The notes under the pieces are model-generated. The model was not told where the DNA came from. It saw only the letters and a list, made by a program, of their open reading frames with translations, and did no database searches. Below are positions 18,188-26,136 of a stretch of DNA of 64,000 nt, in pieces. The stretch spans positions 3,715,001-3,779,000 of the forward strand of contig NZ_CP155567.1 in NCBI RefSeq assembly GCF_039696035.1, given 5' to 3'. Source of the DNA: Microbulbifer sp. SAOS-129_SWC (GTDB lineage: Bacteria > Pseudomonadota > Gammaproteobacteria > Pseudomonadales > Cellvibrionaceae). Position numbers and translations under genes: made by a program. Numbering within the stretch: position 1 is the first letter of the stretch; every line of letters starts with the position of its first letter.

Positions 18188-18577
18188 ATGCCCTCCACCC
18201 ATGCAATGTCGGTATACATCCCGGTGAAGCGCCAACTCGCAGCGATACTGATCCTTACGGCGGCCCTGATCGGCCAGGCCGTGGGCGCCGTATCTGCGCC
18301 AGTCTCGCCGTCAGAGGCTGCAGCGACAGCAATGCCGATGGACTGCATGGATATGCCCGCCGCGGAATCCAGCATGCACAAAAGCGCAACAGCGCAGTGC
18401 GGCTGTTGCCCGAGCCCCGGCAGCGGTTGCGCGCTCAGTGGATGTTTTTATTCGGCGCTGCCACCGGCGGTGCTGGATATTCAGCCGCCAGTCGCGCGTC
18501 TGCCCAATGCGGTTGCGGTCAATTCGCTCTTTCCGCCGCCCCCTTTCTGCCAGCTCTTCCGTCCGCCGATTGCCTAA
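18188..18577 (+). CDS. Small exported Cys-rich protein at the head of the cus operon
   Basis: About 129 residues from the ATG at 18188; an in-frame ATG at 18206 is equally possible because neither has a clear ribosome-binding site. An N-terminal hydrophobic signal (AAILILTAALIGQAVGAV) is followed by a Met/Cys segment (AMPMDCMDMP), a cysteine cluster (CGCCPSPGSGCALSGC) and a proline-rich end FRPPIA. The composition suggests periplasmic copper binding. Such small proteins commonly precede Cus-type or Cop-type genes in marine gammaproteobacteria. It resembles the protein at 25158 in its signal peptide, CxCCP cluster and C-terminal RPPI(R)A. The function is inferred from position and composition only. 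Confidence 0.7.
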   Translation: MPSTHAMSVYIPVKRQLAAILILTAALIGQAVGAVSAPVSPSEAAATAMPMDCMDMPAAESSMHKSATAQCGCCPSPGSGCALSGCFYSALPPAVLDIQPPVARLPNAVAVNSLFPPPPFCQLFRPPIA

Positions 18578-18660
18578 ACTCCCAGGCGAAGTGCGCCTGC
18601 GGACTCCGTAACCGGCCCCAGTGGCCGCCGTTACCCATCGAGCAGTGAAGAGCATATTGC

Positions 18661-19959
18661 ATGAGACCCTCCATTTACGCCGTGTGGCTCGCGCTCGCGG
18701 CCGCGCTGATGCCATCGTATGGCGCGGCGCAAGACCAGCTGACCTTTGATCAGGCCATCGCCATCGCCGTGGGCAGCGATCCGTGGCTGGACGGCAGCCG
18801 CTACTCCGAAGCCGCGCTGGAAGACGAAGCCATTGCGGCCGCCCAGCTGCCGGACCCGCAAGTGGCGGTTACCGCGCTCAACTTCCCCACGGACACCTTC
18901 AATTTCGGCCAGGAGCCGATGACCCAATTCGCCCTTGGCATCAGCCAGATGTTTCCGCGCGGCCACAGCCGCGCGCTCTCCCGCCAGCAGAAAGAGCTGC
19001 TCGCCGCCCGCGAGCCCCTGCTGCGCGCAGATCGGCGTGCCCGGGTCACCGCGGTGGTGGCGCGGTTATGGCTGGACGCCTACCGCGCACGGGAGAGCAT
19101 CCACCTGATCGAGGGTGACCGCGCCTTGTTCGAGCAACTCGTGGATGCCGCCGTGGCCGGCTATGCGTCGGCGCAGGGCCGCACACGCCAACCGGATGTC
19201 ATCCGTGCGCAACTGGAACTGACCCGACTCGACGACCGCCTGACGGTGCTGCAACAGCGCCGGGACAGCGCCGAGCGCAAGTTGGCCGAATGGGTACAGG
19301 GCGCCGGAACTACCGGCGGGGCCCTGCCGCACCTCGAACCCCTGCTGCCGGTAAAGGACAGGCGCCCCGCTTCCGCCTGGTACCAGCAGCTGCACCTGCA
19401 CCCGGCAGTACTGGCGCTGGATGCCAAGATCGATGCGGCGGCCACCGGTATCGATCTGGCGCGGCAGAAATATAAACCCGAATGGGGCCTCAAGGCCGCT
19501 TACGGTATCCGCGGCGAAGACCCCGCGGGACAGGAGCGCACCGATCTGCTCACCGTCGGGGTCAGTTTTGATCTGCCGCTGTTCACCGCCAAACGGCAGG
19601 ACAAAATCCTCAGCGCCGCGGTGGCGCGCACCGCCGCCACGGAAACCGAGAAATCCCTGCTGATCCGCAAACTGCTCGCGCAGCTGGAGAATGCGCGCCT
19701 GCAACTGATCCGCCTCGACCAGCGCCGCACGCTCTATCGGCAACAGTTATTGCCGCAAATGCGCGAACAGGCCGAGGCTTCTCTGGCGGCCTATTACAAC
19801 GATGAGGGCGATTTCGCCGAGGCGGTGCGCGCGCGTATCGCCGAGCTCAACGCCAAGATCGATGCGCTGGATATCGCGGTCGAACGCCTGCAAGTCATCG
19901 CGCAGCTGAATTACCTGCTCACCCGGGTGCCGGCGGAAACAGGAGAGCCGCAAAAATGA
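18661..19959 (+). CDS. cusC: Outer-membrane efflux protein of the TolC/CusC family
   Basis: The 432-residue protein has a signal peptide (ending YGAA) and two repeats of the outer-membrane efflux protein domain, rich in coiled-coil helices (for example QLELTRLDDRLTVLQQRRDSAERKLAEW). It would form the trimeric channel-tunnel of an RND pump. There is no lipobox, unlike E. coli CusC. The stop overlaps the next start by four bases (ATGA), tying it to cusB and cusA in one operon. The symbol follows the operon context; by sequence alone I would only say CzcC/CusC-like TolC family. Confidence 0.88.
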   Translation: MRPSIYAVWLALAAALMPSYGAAQDQLTFDQAIAIAVGSDPWLDGSRYSEAALEDEAIAAAQLPDPQVAVTALNFPTDTFNFGQEPMTQFALGISQMFPRGHSRALSRQQKELLAAREPLLRADRRARVTAVVARLWLDAYRARESIHLIEGDRALFEQLVDAAVAGYASAQGRTRQPDVIRAQLELTRLDDRLTVLQQRRDSAERKLAEWVQGAGTTGGALPHLEPLLPVKDRRPASAWYQQLHLHPAVLALDAKIDAAATGIDLARQKYKPEWGLKAAYGIRGEDPAGQERTDLLTVGVSFDLPLFTAKRQDKILSAAVARTAATETEKSLLIRKLLAQLENARLQLIRLDQRRTLYRQQLLPQMREQAEASLAAYYNDEGDFAEAVRARIAELNAKIDALDIAVERLQVIAQLNYLLTRVPAETGEPQK

Positions 19960-21197
19960 ACAACCGTAGAAAAATTCTGCTGTTTATTGCGCTGGGCATC
20001 GCGATCGGTCTCTGCGCCGCCCTGTTACTGCGCGGCGACCGCGACCAGTCAGCCAGCGGCGGCCAGCGCAAACCGCTGTACTGGGTCGCGCCGATGGATC
20101 CCAACTACCGCCGGGACAAACCGGGCAAATCGCCCATGGGCATGGACCTGGTGCCGGTCTATGAAGAGGGCAAGGGCGCGGGCGATGCGCCGGGCACAGT
20201 GCGCATTTCCCCGGAGGTGGTCAATAACCTGGGCGTGCGCACTGCCGCCGTCGAGCTCGGCCGCTTCGACGCCGAAATCCGCACCGTGGGTTATGTCCAG
20301 TACGATGAAAAGCAGCTTGTGCAGATCAATCCCCGCGTCGAGGGCTGGATAGAAAAACTCTACGTGAACGCCGACGGAGACCCGGTAAGCCGCGGCATGC
20401 CCCTGTACACCATTTATTCCCCGGAACTCGTCAATGCCCAGGAAGAGCTGGTACTGGCACTGAAACACAACAACCGACTCCTGATCCGGGCAGCGCGCGA
20501 GCGTTTGAACGCGCTGCAGCTGCCGCGTAGTGCAATCGACCGACTGATCAAAACCCGCAAGGTACAGCGCACTGTTACGGTTTACGCGCCGCAGTCCGGG
20601 GTGGTCGACAAGCTCCAGGTGCGCGAAGGGATTTTTGTTAAACCGGGCATGACGATACTTTCTATCGGCGCGCTCGACACCGTGTGGGTCATCGGGGAGA
20701 TCTTCGCCCGCCAGGCGGCGCAGGTGAACAAAGGCGATCCGGTCACCATGCGGCTCGAATACCTGCCCGGGCAGAGCTTGACCGGCACGGTCGACTACAT
20801 CTACCCGACCGTGAATCAAGCGACGCGCACGGCACAAATACGGACCCGCTTTGCCAACCGCGACCACCAGCTGAAGCCGAATATGTTTGCCCAGCTCACC
20901 ATCCACGCGCGCCGCGGCCAACAGACGCTGTTGATTCCCGCCGCGGCGCTGATCCGCACCGGCGGCAAACCGCGCGTGGTGCTGGCGCTGGGCGACGGCA
21001 GGTTCAAATCCGTCAATGTGAAAACCGGCCGCATCGGTGAGCAACAGGTGGAAATCCTGGCAGGACTGCGCGAAGGCGAGCGCATCGTGACATCGGCACA
21101 GTTCCTGATCGACTCCGAATCGAGCAAAACCTCGGACTTCATGCGCATGGAACCCCGTCATCCGATGCAACACGACCAACGCGGGGAACGGCCATGA
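19956..21197 (+). CDS. cusB: Copper/silver efflux periplasmic adaptor
   Basis: The 413-residue membrane-fusion protein has an N-terminal membrane anchor (about 7-25). It is followed by a heavy-metal-binding domain (about 42-70, with YWVAPMDPNYRRDKPGKSPM and GMDLVPVYE) that is diagnostic of CusB/CzcB-type adaptors. Next come a barrel-sandwich domain (VNPRVEG-type segment IQINPRVEGWIEKLYVN) and beta-barrel regions. CusB proteins bind Cu(I)/Ag(I) through methionines and pass it to CusA. It overlaps both neighbours by four bases. The C-terminus is Met/His-containing (FMRMEPRHPMQHDQ). No separate CusF gene is present. Confidence 0.92.
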   Translation: MNNRRKILLFIALGIAIGLCAALLLRGDRDQSASGGQRKPLYWVAPMDPNYRRDKPGKSPMGMDLVPVYEEGKGAGDAPGTVRISPEVVNNLGVRTAAVELGRFDAEIRTVGYVQYDEKQLVQINPRVEGWIEKLYVNADGDPVSRGMPLYTIYSPELVNAQEELVLALKHNNRLLIRAARERLNALQLPRSAIDRLIKTRKVQRTVTVYAPQSGVVDKLQVREGIFVKPGMTILSIGALDTVWVIGEIFARQAAQVNKGDPVTMRLEYLPGQSLTGTVDYIYPTVNQATRTAQIRTRFANRDHQLKPNMFAQLTIHARRGQQTLLIPAAALIRTGGKPRVVLALGDGRFKSVNVKTGRIGEQQVEILAGLREGERIVTSAQFLIDSESSKTSDFMRMEPRHPMQHDQRGERP

Positions 21198-24100
21198 TTG
21201 CCGCCGTTATCCGCTGGTCGGTCAGCAACCGCTTTTTCGTGCTGCTGGCGACACTGTTTCTGGTGGGGGCCGGAATCTATTCACTGAAGAAGACCCCGGT
21301 GGATGCCATCCCGGATCTGTCCGACGTGCAGGTGATTATCAAGACCAGTTACCCGGGCCAGGCGCCACAGGTGGTCGAAGACCAGGTCACCTACCCGCTG
21401 ACGACGGCGATGCTGTCTGTACCCGGCGCGGTGACCGTGCGCGGCTTTTCCTTTTTCGGCGATTCCTATGTCTACGTTATCTTCAACGATGACACCGATG
21501 CCTACTGGGCGCGCTCGCGGGTACTGGAATATCTTTCCCAGGTGGCGCCGACCCTGCCGGCCAATGCGCGGCCGCAGCTGGGCCCGGATGCCACCGGCGT
21601 CGGCTGGGTGTATCTCTACGCGCTGGTGGACCGCAGCGGCAAACACGATCTCAGCGAACTGCGCAGCCTGCAGGACTGGTTCCTGAAATACGAGCTGCAG
21701 ACCGTCCCCGGCGTCTCCGAAGTGGCGGCGCTCGGCGGCATGGTGAAGCAGTACCAGGTCAAGGTGGATCCGGACAAGCTGCGCGCCTACGGTATTCCGC
21801 TGTCGCACATCCAGACAGCGATCCAGCGCGGCAATCAGGAAGTCGGTGCCTCAGTGGTGGAAATGGCGGAAGCCGAGTACATGGTCAGGACCAACGGCTA
21901 TATCCAGAGTATCGACAACCTGGCCAGCATACCGCTGGGCATGGATGACAACGGCACCCCGATCCTGCTCGGCGACCTGGCCGATATTGCGCTCGGCCCG
22001 CAGTTGCGGCGCGGTATCGCCGAACTGAACGGCGAAGGCGAGGCGGTCGGCGGAATTGTGGTGATGCGCTTCGGTGAGAACGCGCAGAACACCATCAACG
22101 GAGTCAAGGCCAAGCTGGAAAAACTCAAGAAGGGCCTGCCCGAAGGTGTGGAAATAGTCACCGTCTATGACCGCTCGGGGCTGATCGAGCGTGCGGTGGA
22201 AAACCTGTGGCACAAACTGCTGGAGGAATTCGTGGTGGTGGCGCTGGTATGCCTCGCTTTCCTGTTCCACCTGCGCTCGTCGCTGGTTGCCGTGATCAGC
22301 CTGCCGGTGGGCATACTCGCCGCGTTTATCGTGATGCACCTGCAGGGGCTCAACGCCAACATCATGTCACTGGGCGGCATTGCTATCGCCATCGGCGCGA
22401 TGATCGACGGCGCGATCGTGATGATCGAGAACATGCACAAGCATATGGAACGCACCCCACTCAATGACACCAACCGCTGGCAGGTGGTGGCCGAATCTGC
22501 CGCAGAAGTCGGCCCGGCGCTCTTCTTCAGCCTGCTGATTATTACCGTGAGCTTTCTGCCGGTATTCGCCCTGCAGGCGCAGGAGGGGCGCATGTTCTCG
22601 CCGCTGGCATTCACCAAGACCTATGCGATGGCGGCCTCCGCGGCGCTGGCGGTAACCCTGGTACCGGTGCTGATGGGCTATTTTATTCGCGGACGGGTGC
22701 TGCCCGAACAGGAAAACCCGCTCAACCGCTGGCTGATCGGTACCTATATGCCGGCGCTCAGGCGGGTGCTGCAATTTCCCAAGCTCGTGCTGGTGCTGGC
22801 TCTGGCACTACTGCTTACCGCGCTGTGGCCGCTCAACAAGATCGGCAGCGAGTTTATTCCGCCGCTGGACGAGGGCGACCTGATGTATATGCCCACCACC
22901 TACCCCGGCCTCTCCATCGGCAAGGCGCGCGAACTGCTGCAGCAGACCGACAAGCTGATTCGCACCGTGCCCGAGGTAAAAACCGTTTTCGGCAAAATCG
23001 GCCGCGCCGAAACCGCCACCGATCCGGCACCGCTGACCATGATCGAAACCTTTATCCAGCTGAAACCCCGCGACCAGTGGCGTGCGGGTATGACCACGGA
23101 CAAGCTGAAAAAAGAACTGGATGCCCTGGTGCAACTGCCCGGCGTCACCAACGCCTGGGTCATGCCGATCAAGACCCGTATCGATATGCTCGCCACCGGC
23201 ATCAAGACACCAGTCGGAATCAAGGTGGCGGGGCCCGACCTGAACGAAATACAGAAAATCGGCCAGCAGCTGGAGCGGATTCTGCAGGACGTGCCCGGCA
23301 CTGCCTCCGTCTATTCGGAGCGGGTCGCCGGCGGCCGTTATATCAACGTGGATATCGACCGCGTAAGCGCCGCCCGCTATGGCCTCAATATCGCCGACGT
23401 GCAGCAGGTTGTCGCCACTGCCATCGGTGGCATGAACGTGACCCAGAGTGTCGAGGGGCTCGAGCGCTACCCGGTCAACCTGCGCTACCCGCAGGATTAT
23501 CGCGACTCTCCGGAACAGCTGGCGCTGCTGCCGATCGTGACACCCGCGGGACAGCGCATCGCGCTGGGCGATGTGGCGAAAATTGCGGTGGAAGGCGGGC
23601 CGCCGGCGATCAAAAGTGAAAACGCGCGGCTCAACGGCTGGAGCTTTGTGGATATCCAGGGCGTGGACGTGGGTAGCTATGTCACGCGGGCCCGTACCCT
23701 TGTGGATAAGAAAATACAGTTGCCGGCCGGCTACACGGTAACCTGGTCCGGCCAGTACGAATATATGCAGCGAGCGAAGGAAAAACTCGCGTATGTCGTT
23801 CCGCTGACACTGCTGATCATCGCCGTGTTGCTGTATATGAATTTCCGCAACTTCCAGGAGGTGGCGATCATCATGGGCACCCTGCCGCTGGCACTGGTGG
23901 GATCCCTGTGGCTGATCTATCTGCTCGATTTCAATTTTTCCGTCGCCGTCGGCGTCGGCTTTATCGCGCTGGCCGGCGTTACCGTGGAAATCGGCGTGAT
24001 CATGCTCGTGTACCTGAACCAGAGCTACGCCAGAATGTATCGCGACAGCGAGCGCGAGGGGGCGAGCCCCGGTGAGGAAGCGCTGCGTGAAGCCGTACTC

Positions 24101-24355
24101 GCCGGCGCCGGCCTGAGAGTGCGCCCGGTGATGATGACCGCGGCTGCCATCATCGTCGGCCTGCTGCCGATATTGTTCGGATCCGGAACCGGCTCCGAGG
24201 TCATGAGCCGTATCGCCGCACCGATGGTGGGCGGCATGCTGAGTGCGCTCGCATTGACCCTGCTGGTCCTGCCGGTGGTGTTTTACCTCTGGAAACGCCG
24301 CGCCCTGTACGCAGCACGCTCACCGGTGCGCAGCCAGCGCGGCGCAAACCTTTAA
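21194..24355 (+). CDS. cusA: Copper/silver RND efflux pump
   Basis: The 1053-residue protein has the twelve-helix, two-lobe RND architecture of the heavy-metal efflux (HME) group. The proton-relay segment IAIGAMIDGAIVMIEN has its aspartate at residue 405, the same number as in E. coli CusA. Methionines in LMYMPTTYPG (about 566) and TRIDMLATGIKTPVG (about 665) sit where the Cu(I)/Ag(I)-binding methionines of CusA are expected. This supports monovalent copper or silver over divalent zinc/cobalt transport. It is the last gene of the operon and is convergent with the L,D-transpeptidase gene. No cusRS two-component genes are in the window. Confidence 0.95.
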   Translation: MIAAVIRWSVSNRFFVLLATLFLVGAGIYSLKKTPVDAIPDLSDVQVIIKTSYPGQAPQVVEDQVTYPLTTAMLSVPGAVTVRGFSFFGDSYVYVIFNDDTDAYWARSRVLEYLSQVAPTLPANARPQLGPDATGVGWVYLYALVDRSGKHDLSELRSLQDWFLKYELQTVPGVSEVAALGGMVKQYQVKVDPDKLRAYGIPLSHIQTAIQRGNQEVGASVVEMAEAEYMVRTNGYIQSIDNLASIPLGMDDNGTPILLGDLADIALGPQLRRGIAELNGEGEAVGGIVVMRFGENAQNTINGVKAKLEKLKKGLPEGVEIVTVYDRSGLIERAVENLWHKLLEEFVVVALVCLAFLFHLRSSLVAVISLPVGILAAFIVMHLQGLNANIMSLGGIAIAIGAMIDGAIVMIENMHKHMERTPLNDTNRWQVVAESAAEVGPALFFSLLIITVSFLPVFALQAQEGRMFSPLAFTKTYAMAASAALAVTLVPVLMGYFIRGRVLPEQENPLNRWLIGTYMPALRRVLQFPKLVLVLALALLLTALWPLNKIGSEFIPPLDEGDLMYMPTTYPGLSIGKARELLQQTDKLIRTVPEVKTVFGKIGRAETATDPAPLTMIETFIQLKPRDQWRAGMTTDKLKKELDALVQLPGVTNAWVMPIKTRIDMLATGIKTPVGIKVAGPDLNEIQKIGQQLERILQDVPGTASVYSERVAGGRYINVDIDRVSAARYGLNIADVQQVVATAIGGMNVTQSVEGLERYPVNLRYPQDYRDSPEQLALLPIVTPAGQRIALGDVAKIAVEGGPPAIKSENARLNGWSFVDIQGVDVGSYVTRARTLVDKKIQLPAGYTVTWSGQYEYMQRAKEKLAYVVPLTLLIIAVLLYMNFRNFQEVAIIMGTLPLALVGSLWLIYLLDFNFSVAVGVGFIALAGVTVEIGVIMLVYLNQSYARMYRDSEREGASPGEEALREAVLAGAGLRVRPVMMTAAAIIVGLLPILFGSGTGSEVMSRIAAPMVGGMLSALALTLLVLPVVFYLWKRRALYAARSPVRSQRGANL

Positions 24356-24389
24356 TTGCGCGCTGTTGCCCCCTGAGCCGGCGGCCGCC

Positions 24390-24953
24390 TCAGTTGGTAA
24401 CAACAACCGGCGTGCCCACCGGTGCGTATTGAAAGAACTTCTGGGCCATATTGCGCGGCATACGCACGCACCCGTGCGAGGCCGGGTAGTCGGGGACGTC
24501 GCTGGAGGCATGGAAACCGATACCGTCATTAAAGCGGATGAAATAATCCATCTTGGCGCCGCGGTAGTAGGTACCCGGCGGGCGCCGGTCGCGGCGGCGG
24601 TCCACATCGGCGCGCACCACGCGGTGGCTATTGCGGTCGACGTAACTGCCGAACTGGCCGGATCTGTGGTGGACTTTCTTCGCCAGTACCCGGTAGTGGC
24701 CGGCCGGGGTACGGAACCCCGGCTTGCCGGAAGAGATGCGGGACTCTCCCACCGGGGTATCGCCCTTGTAAAAGTAAGCGCGTTGCTGACCCAGCGAAAC
24801 GCGGATTTCCGGCGCACCCGCGGCGCTGGCCGCGGCCTGCTCATCGAACCAGTCGGCAGCCATTGCCGCAACCGGCATGACCAGCAGCAGCACCAGCACT
24901 ACGGGCACAGCGAAACCGTAATTGCAGCGAAATCCGGCAGGAAATTGCACCAT
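24390..24953 (-). CDS. L,D-transpeptidase (YkuD family)
   Basis: The 187-residue exported protein has a signal peptide or anchor (about 15-32, ending MAA) and a single YkuD domain. The catalytic motif is HASSDVPDYPASHGCVRM, with His148, His160 and Cys162. L,D-transpeptidases make 3-3 cross-links in peptidoglycan or attach lipoproteins to it in the periplasm. An arginine-rich stretch (ADVDRRRDRRPPG) lies before the active site. It sits between two copper operons, convergent with cusA. Copper is known to inhibit some L,D-transpeptidases, so the location may be meaningful, but that is inference. Confidence 0.92.
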   Translation of the reverse strand: MVQFPAGFRCNYGFAVPVVLVLLLVMPVAAMAADWFDEQAAASAAGAPEIRVSLGQQRAYFYKGDTPVGESRISSGKPGFRTPAGHYRVLAKKVHHRSGQFGSYVDRNSHRVVRADVDRRRDRRPPGTYYRGAKMDYFIRFNDGIGFHASSDVPDYPASHGCVRMPRNMAQKFFQYAPVGTPVVVTN

Positions 24954-25037
24954 ACGCCCACCTCCACACCATTGAACCTAAGGTAGCGGCCGGGCAATCG
25001 TTAGAACAAAAGTGTCTCTGTCGCGCCCGCTTTAGCG

Positions 25038-25061
25038 CCAAACCACAGAACCAAACCACAG
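25038..25061. repeat. Direct repeat upstream of the cop operon
   Basis: CCAAACCACAG occurs twice (25038-25048 and 25051-25061) with a two-base AA spacer, a period of 13 bases. It lies about 100 bases before the first gene of the cop operon, where a response regulator might bind. No similar pair is seen before the cus operon. Confidence 0.6.
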
Positions 25062-25157
25062 TGCCATACCCGGCCGCGGCCCAGCCCCCGGCAACTTGCG
25101 CCGACCGGCACCACCCCCTAAACTTGGCGCTATCTTCAAGAAAGCACCGCTGATCCC

Positions 25158-25505
25158 ATGCGAACCGGATTCCTTCACACACTGCTGCTGATTGCGCTGC
25201 TGGCCCTGACCGGCCAGGCGCTGGCCGCATCCTGTGGGATCGATACGGACAGCACCCTGACCACGGCCGCGGCGATGACCGCCGACAATGGTCACTGCGC
25301 GCCGGCACACCATCAGGACAACCGCTGCGACAGCGACAGCGTCGCCCAGGGCTGTCACTGCTGCCCCGGCCACTGTTCCGGGGCCCTGGCCGCGGACGAA
25401 TCCTTCGTTGTGGCACCGCAGCGTAGCGGCAACGCCACTACCTATCTCCGGTTTGTATCCTCTCCCGAACCCGACAGCGCTCTGCGCCCGCCCATTCGCG
25501 CCTGA
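25158..25505 (+). CDS. Small exported Cys/His-rich protein at the head of the cop operon
   Basis: The 115-residue product has a signal peptide (LLLIALLALTGQALA), then a His/Cys-rich segment (GHCAPAHHQDNRCDSD) and a cluster GCHCCPGHC, ending LRPPIRA. The clustered soft ligands suggest binding of copper in the periplasm. It resembles the protein at 18188 in general plan and in the end motif. The bases just after both stop codons are also similar (CCCAGGC followed by a GCGCC stretch). The next gene is 126 bases downstream on the same strand. No characterised family can be named. Confidence 0.7.
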   Translation: MRTGFLHTLLLIALLALTGQALAASCGIDTDSTLTTAAAMTADNGHCAPAHHQDNRCDSDSVAQGCHCCPGHCSGALAADESFVVAPQRSGNATTYLRFVSSPEPDSALRPPIRA

Positions 25506-25631
25506 TCCCCAGGCAAGCTGCGCCCGGCGCCGCCATGCCGCATTGTTACCACACCTCCAGACACTGATCCGGCCGATGGTAGGCGCTGCGTTGCGCCGCC
25601 TGATCTGCCCCGGCGAACAAGGTACAGAACC

Positions 25632-26129
25632 ATGTCGCGAATCCTGTTATCCACCAGCCTGCTGTTGCTGGCCCTGACCGGCTGCAGCAAGGAATTGAAC
25701 CAGACGGAAGCCGCGCTCAGCGCGCGCACCAAGCTCGAACTCACCACGTTCAAGAGCGCCAGCTGCGGCTGCTGCGGCCAGTGGGTCGCACACGCCCGCG
25801 CCAGCGACTTTGTGGTCGATGCGCGCAATGTCGACGACCTAAACGCAGTGAAAAATCGCCACCACATCGATCCGCGTTTGCAGTCCTGCCATACCAGCGT
25901 GTCCCGCGACGGCTATGTGTTCGAGGGACATGTGCCGGCGAAGTTGATCCGCCGCTTCCTGCAGAATCCGCCCGCCGGCGCCCGCGGCCTGGCCGTGCCG
26001 GCGATGCCGCTGGGCAGCCCGGGCATGGAAGTGGGCGAACGCTTTACCCCCTACAACGTGATGCTGCTGCACAGCGACGGCAGCGACAGTGTCTATGCGC
26101 GCATAGACAGCATCGAACAACAGCATTGA
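25632..26129 (+). CDS. DUF411 lipoprotein, copper-resistance associated
   Basis: The 165-residue protein has a lipoprotein signal with the lipobox LTGC (Cys18). A DUF411 domain begins at the motif KSASCGCCGQW (Cys45, Cys47, Cys48), with a later conserved histidine/cysteine segment (LQSCHTSVSRDGYVFEGHVPA). DUF411 proteins are small metal-binding proteins encoded with copper or silver resistance genes; their exact role is not settled. It ends 7 bases before copA, so the two are co-transcribed. The membrane-anchored periplasmic location fits a metal-handling role beside CopA and CopB. Confidence 0.88.
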   Translation: MSRILLSTSLLLLALTGCSKELNQTEAALSARTKLELTTFKSASCGCCGQWVAHARASDFVVDARNVDDLNAVKNRHHIDPRLQSCHTSVSRDGYVFEGHVPAKLIRRFLQNPPAGARGLAVPAMPLGSPGMEVGERFTPYNVMLLHSDGSDSVYARIDSIEQQH

Positions 26130-26136
26130 GGTTCCA

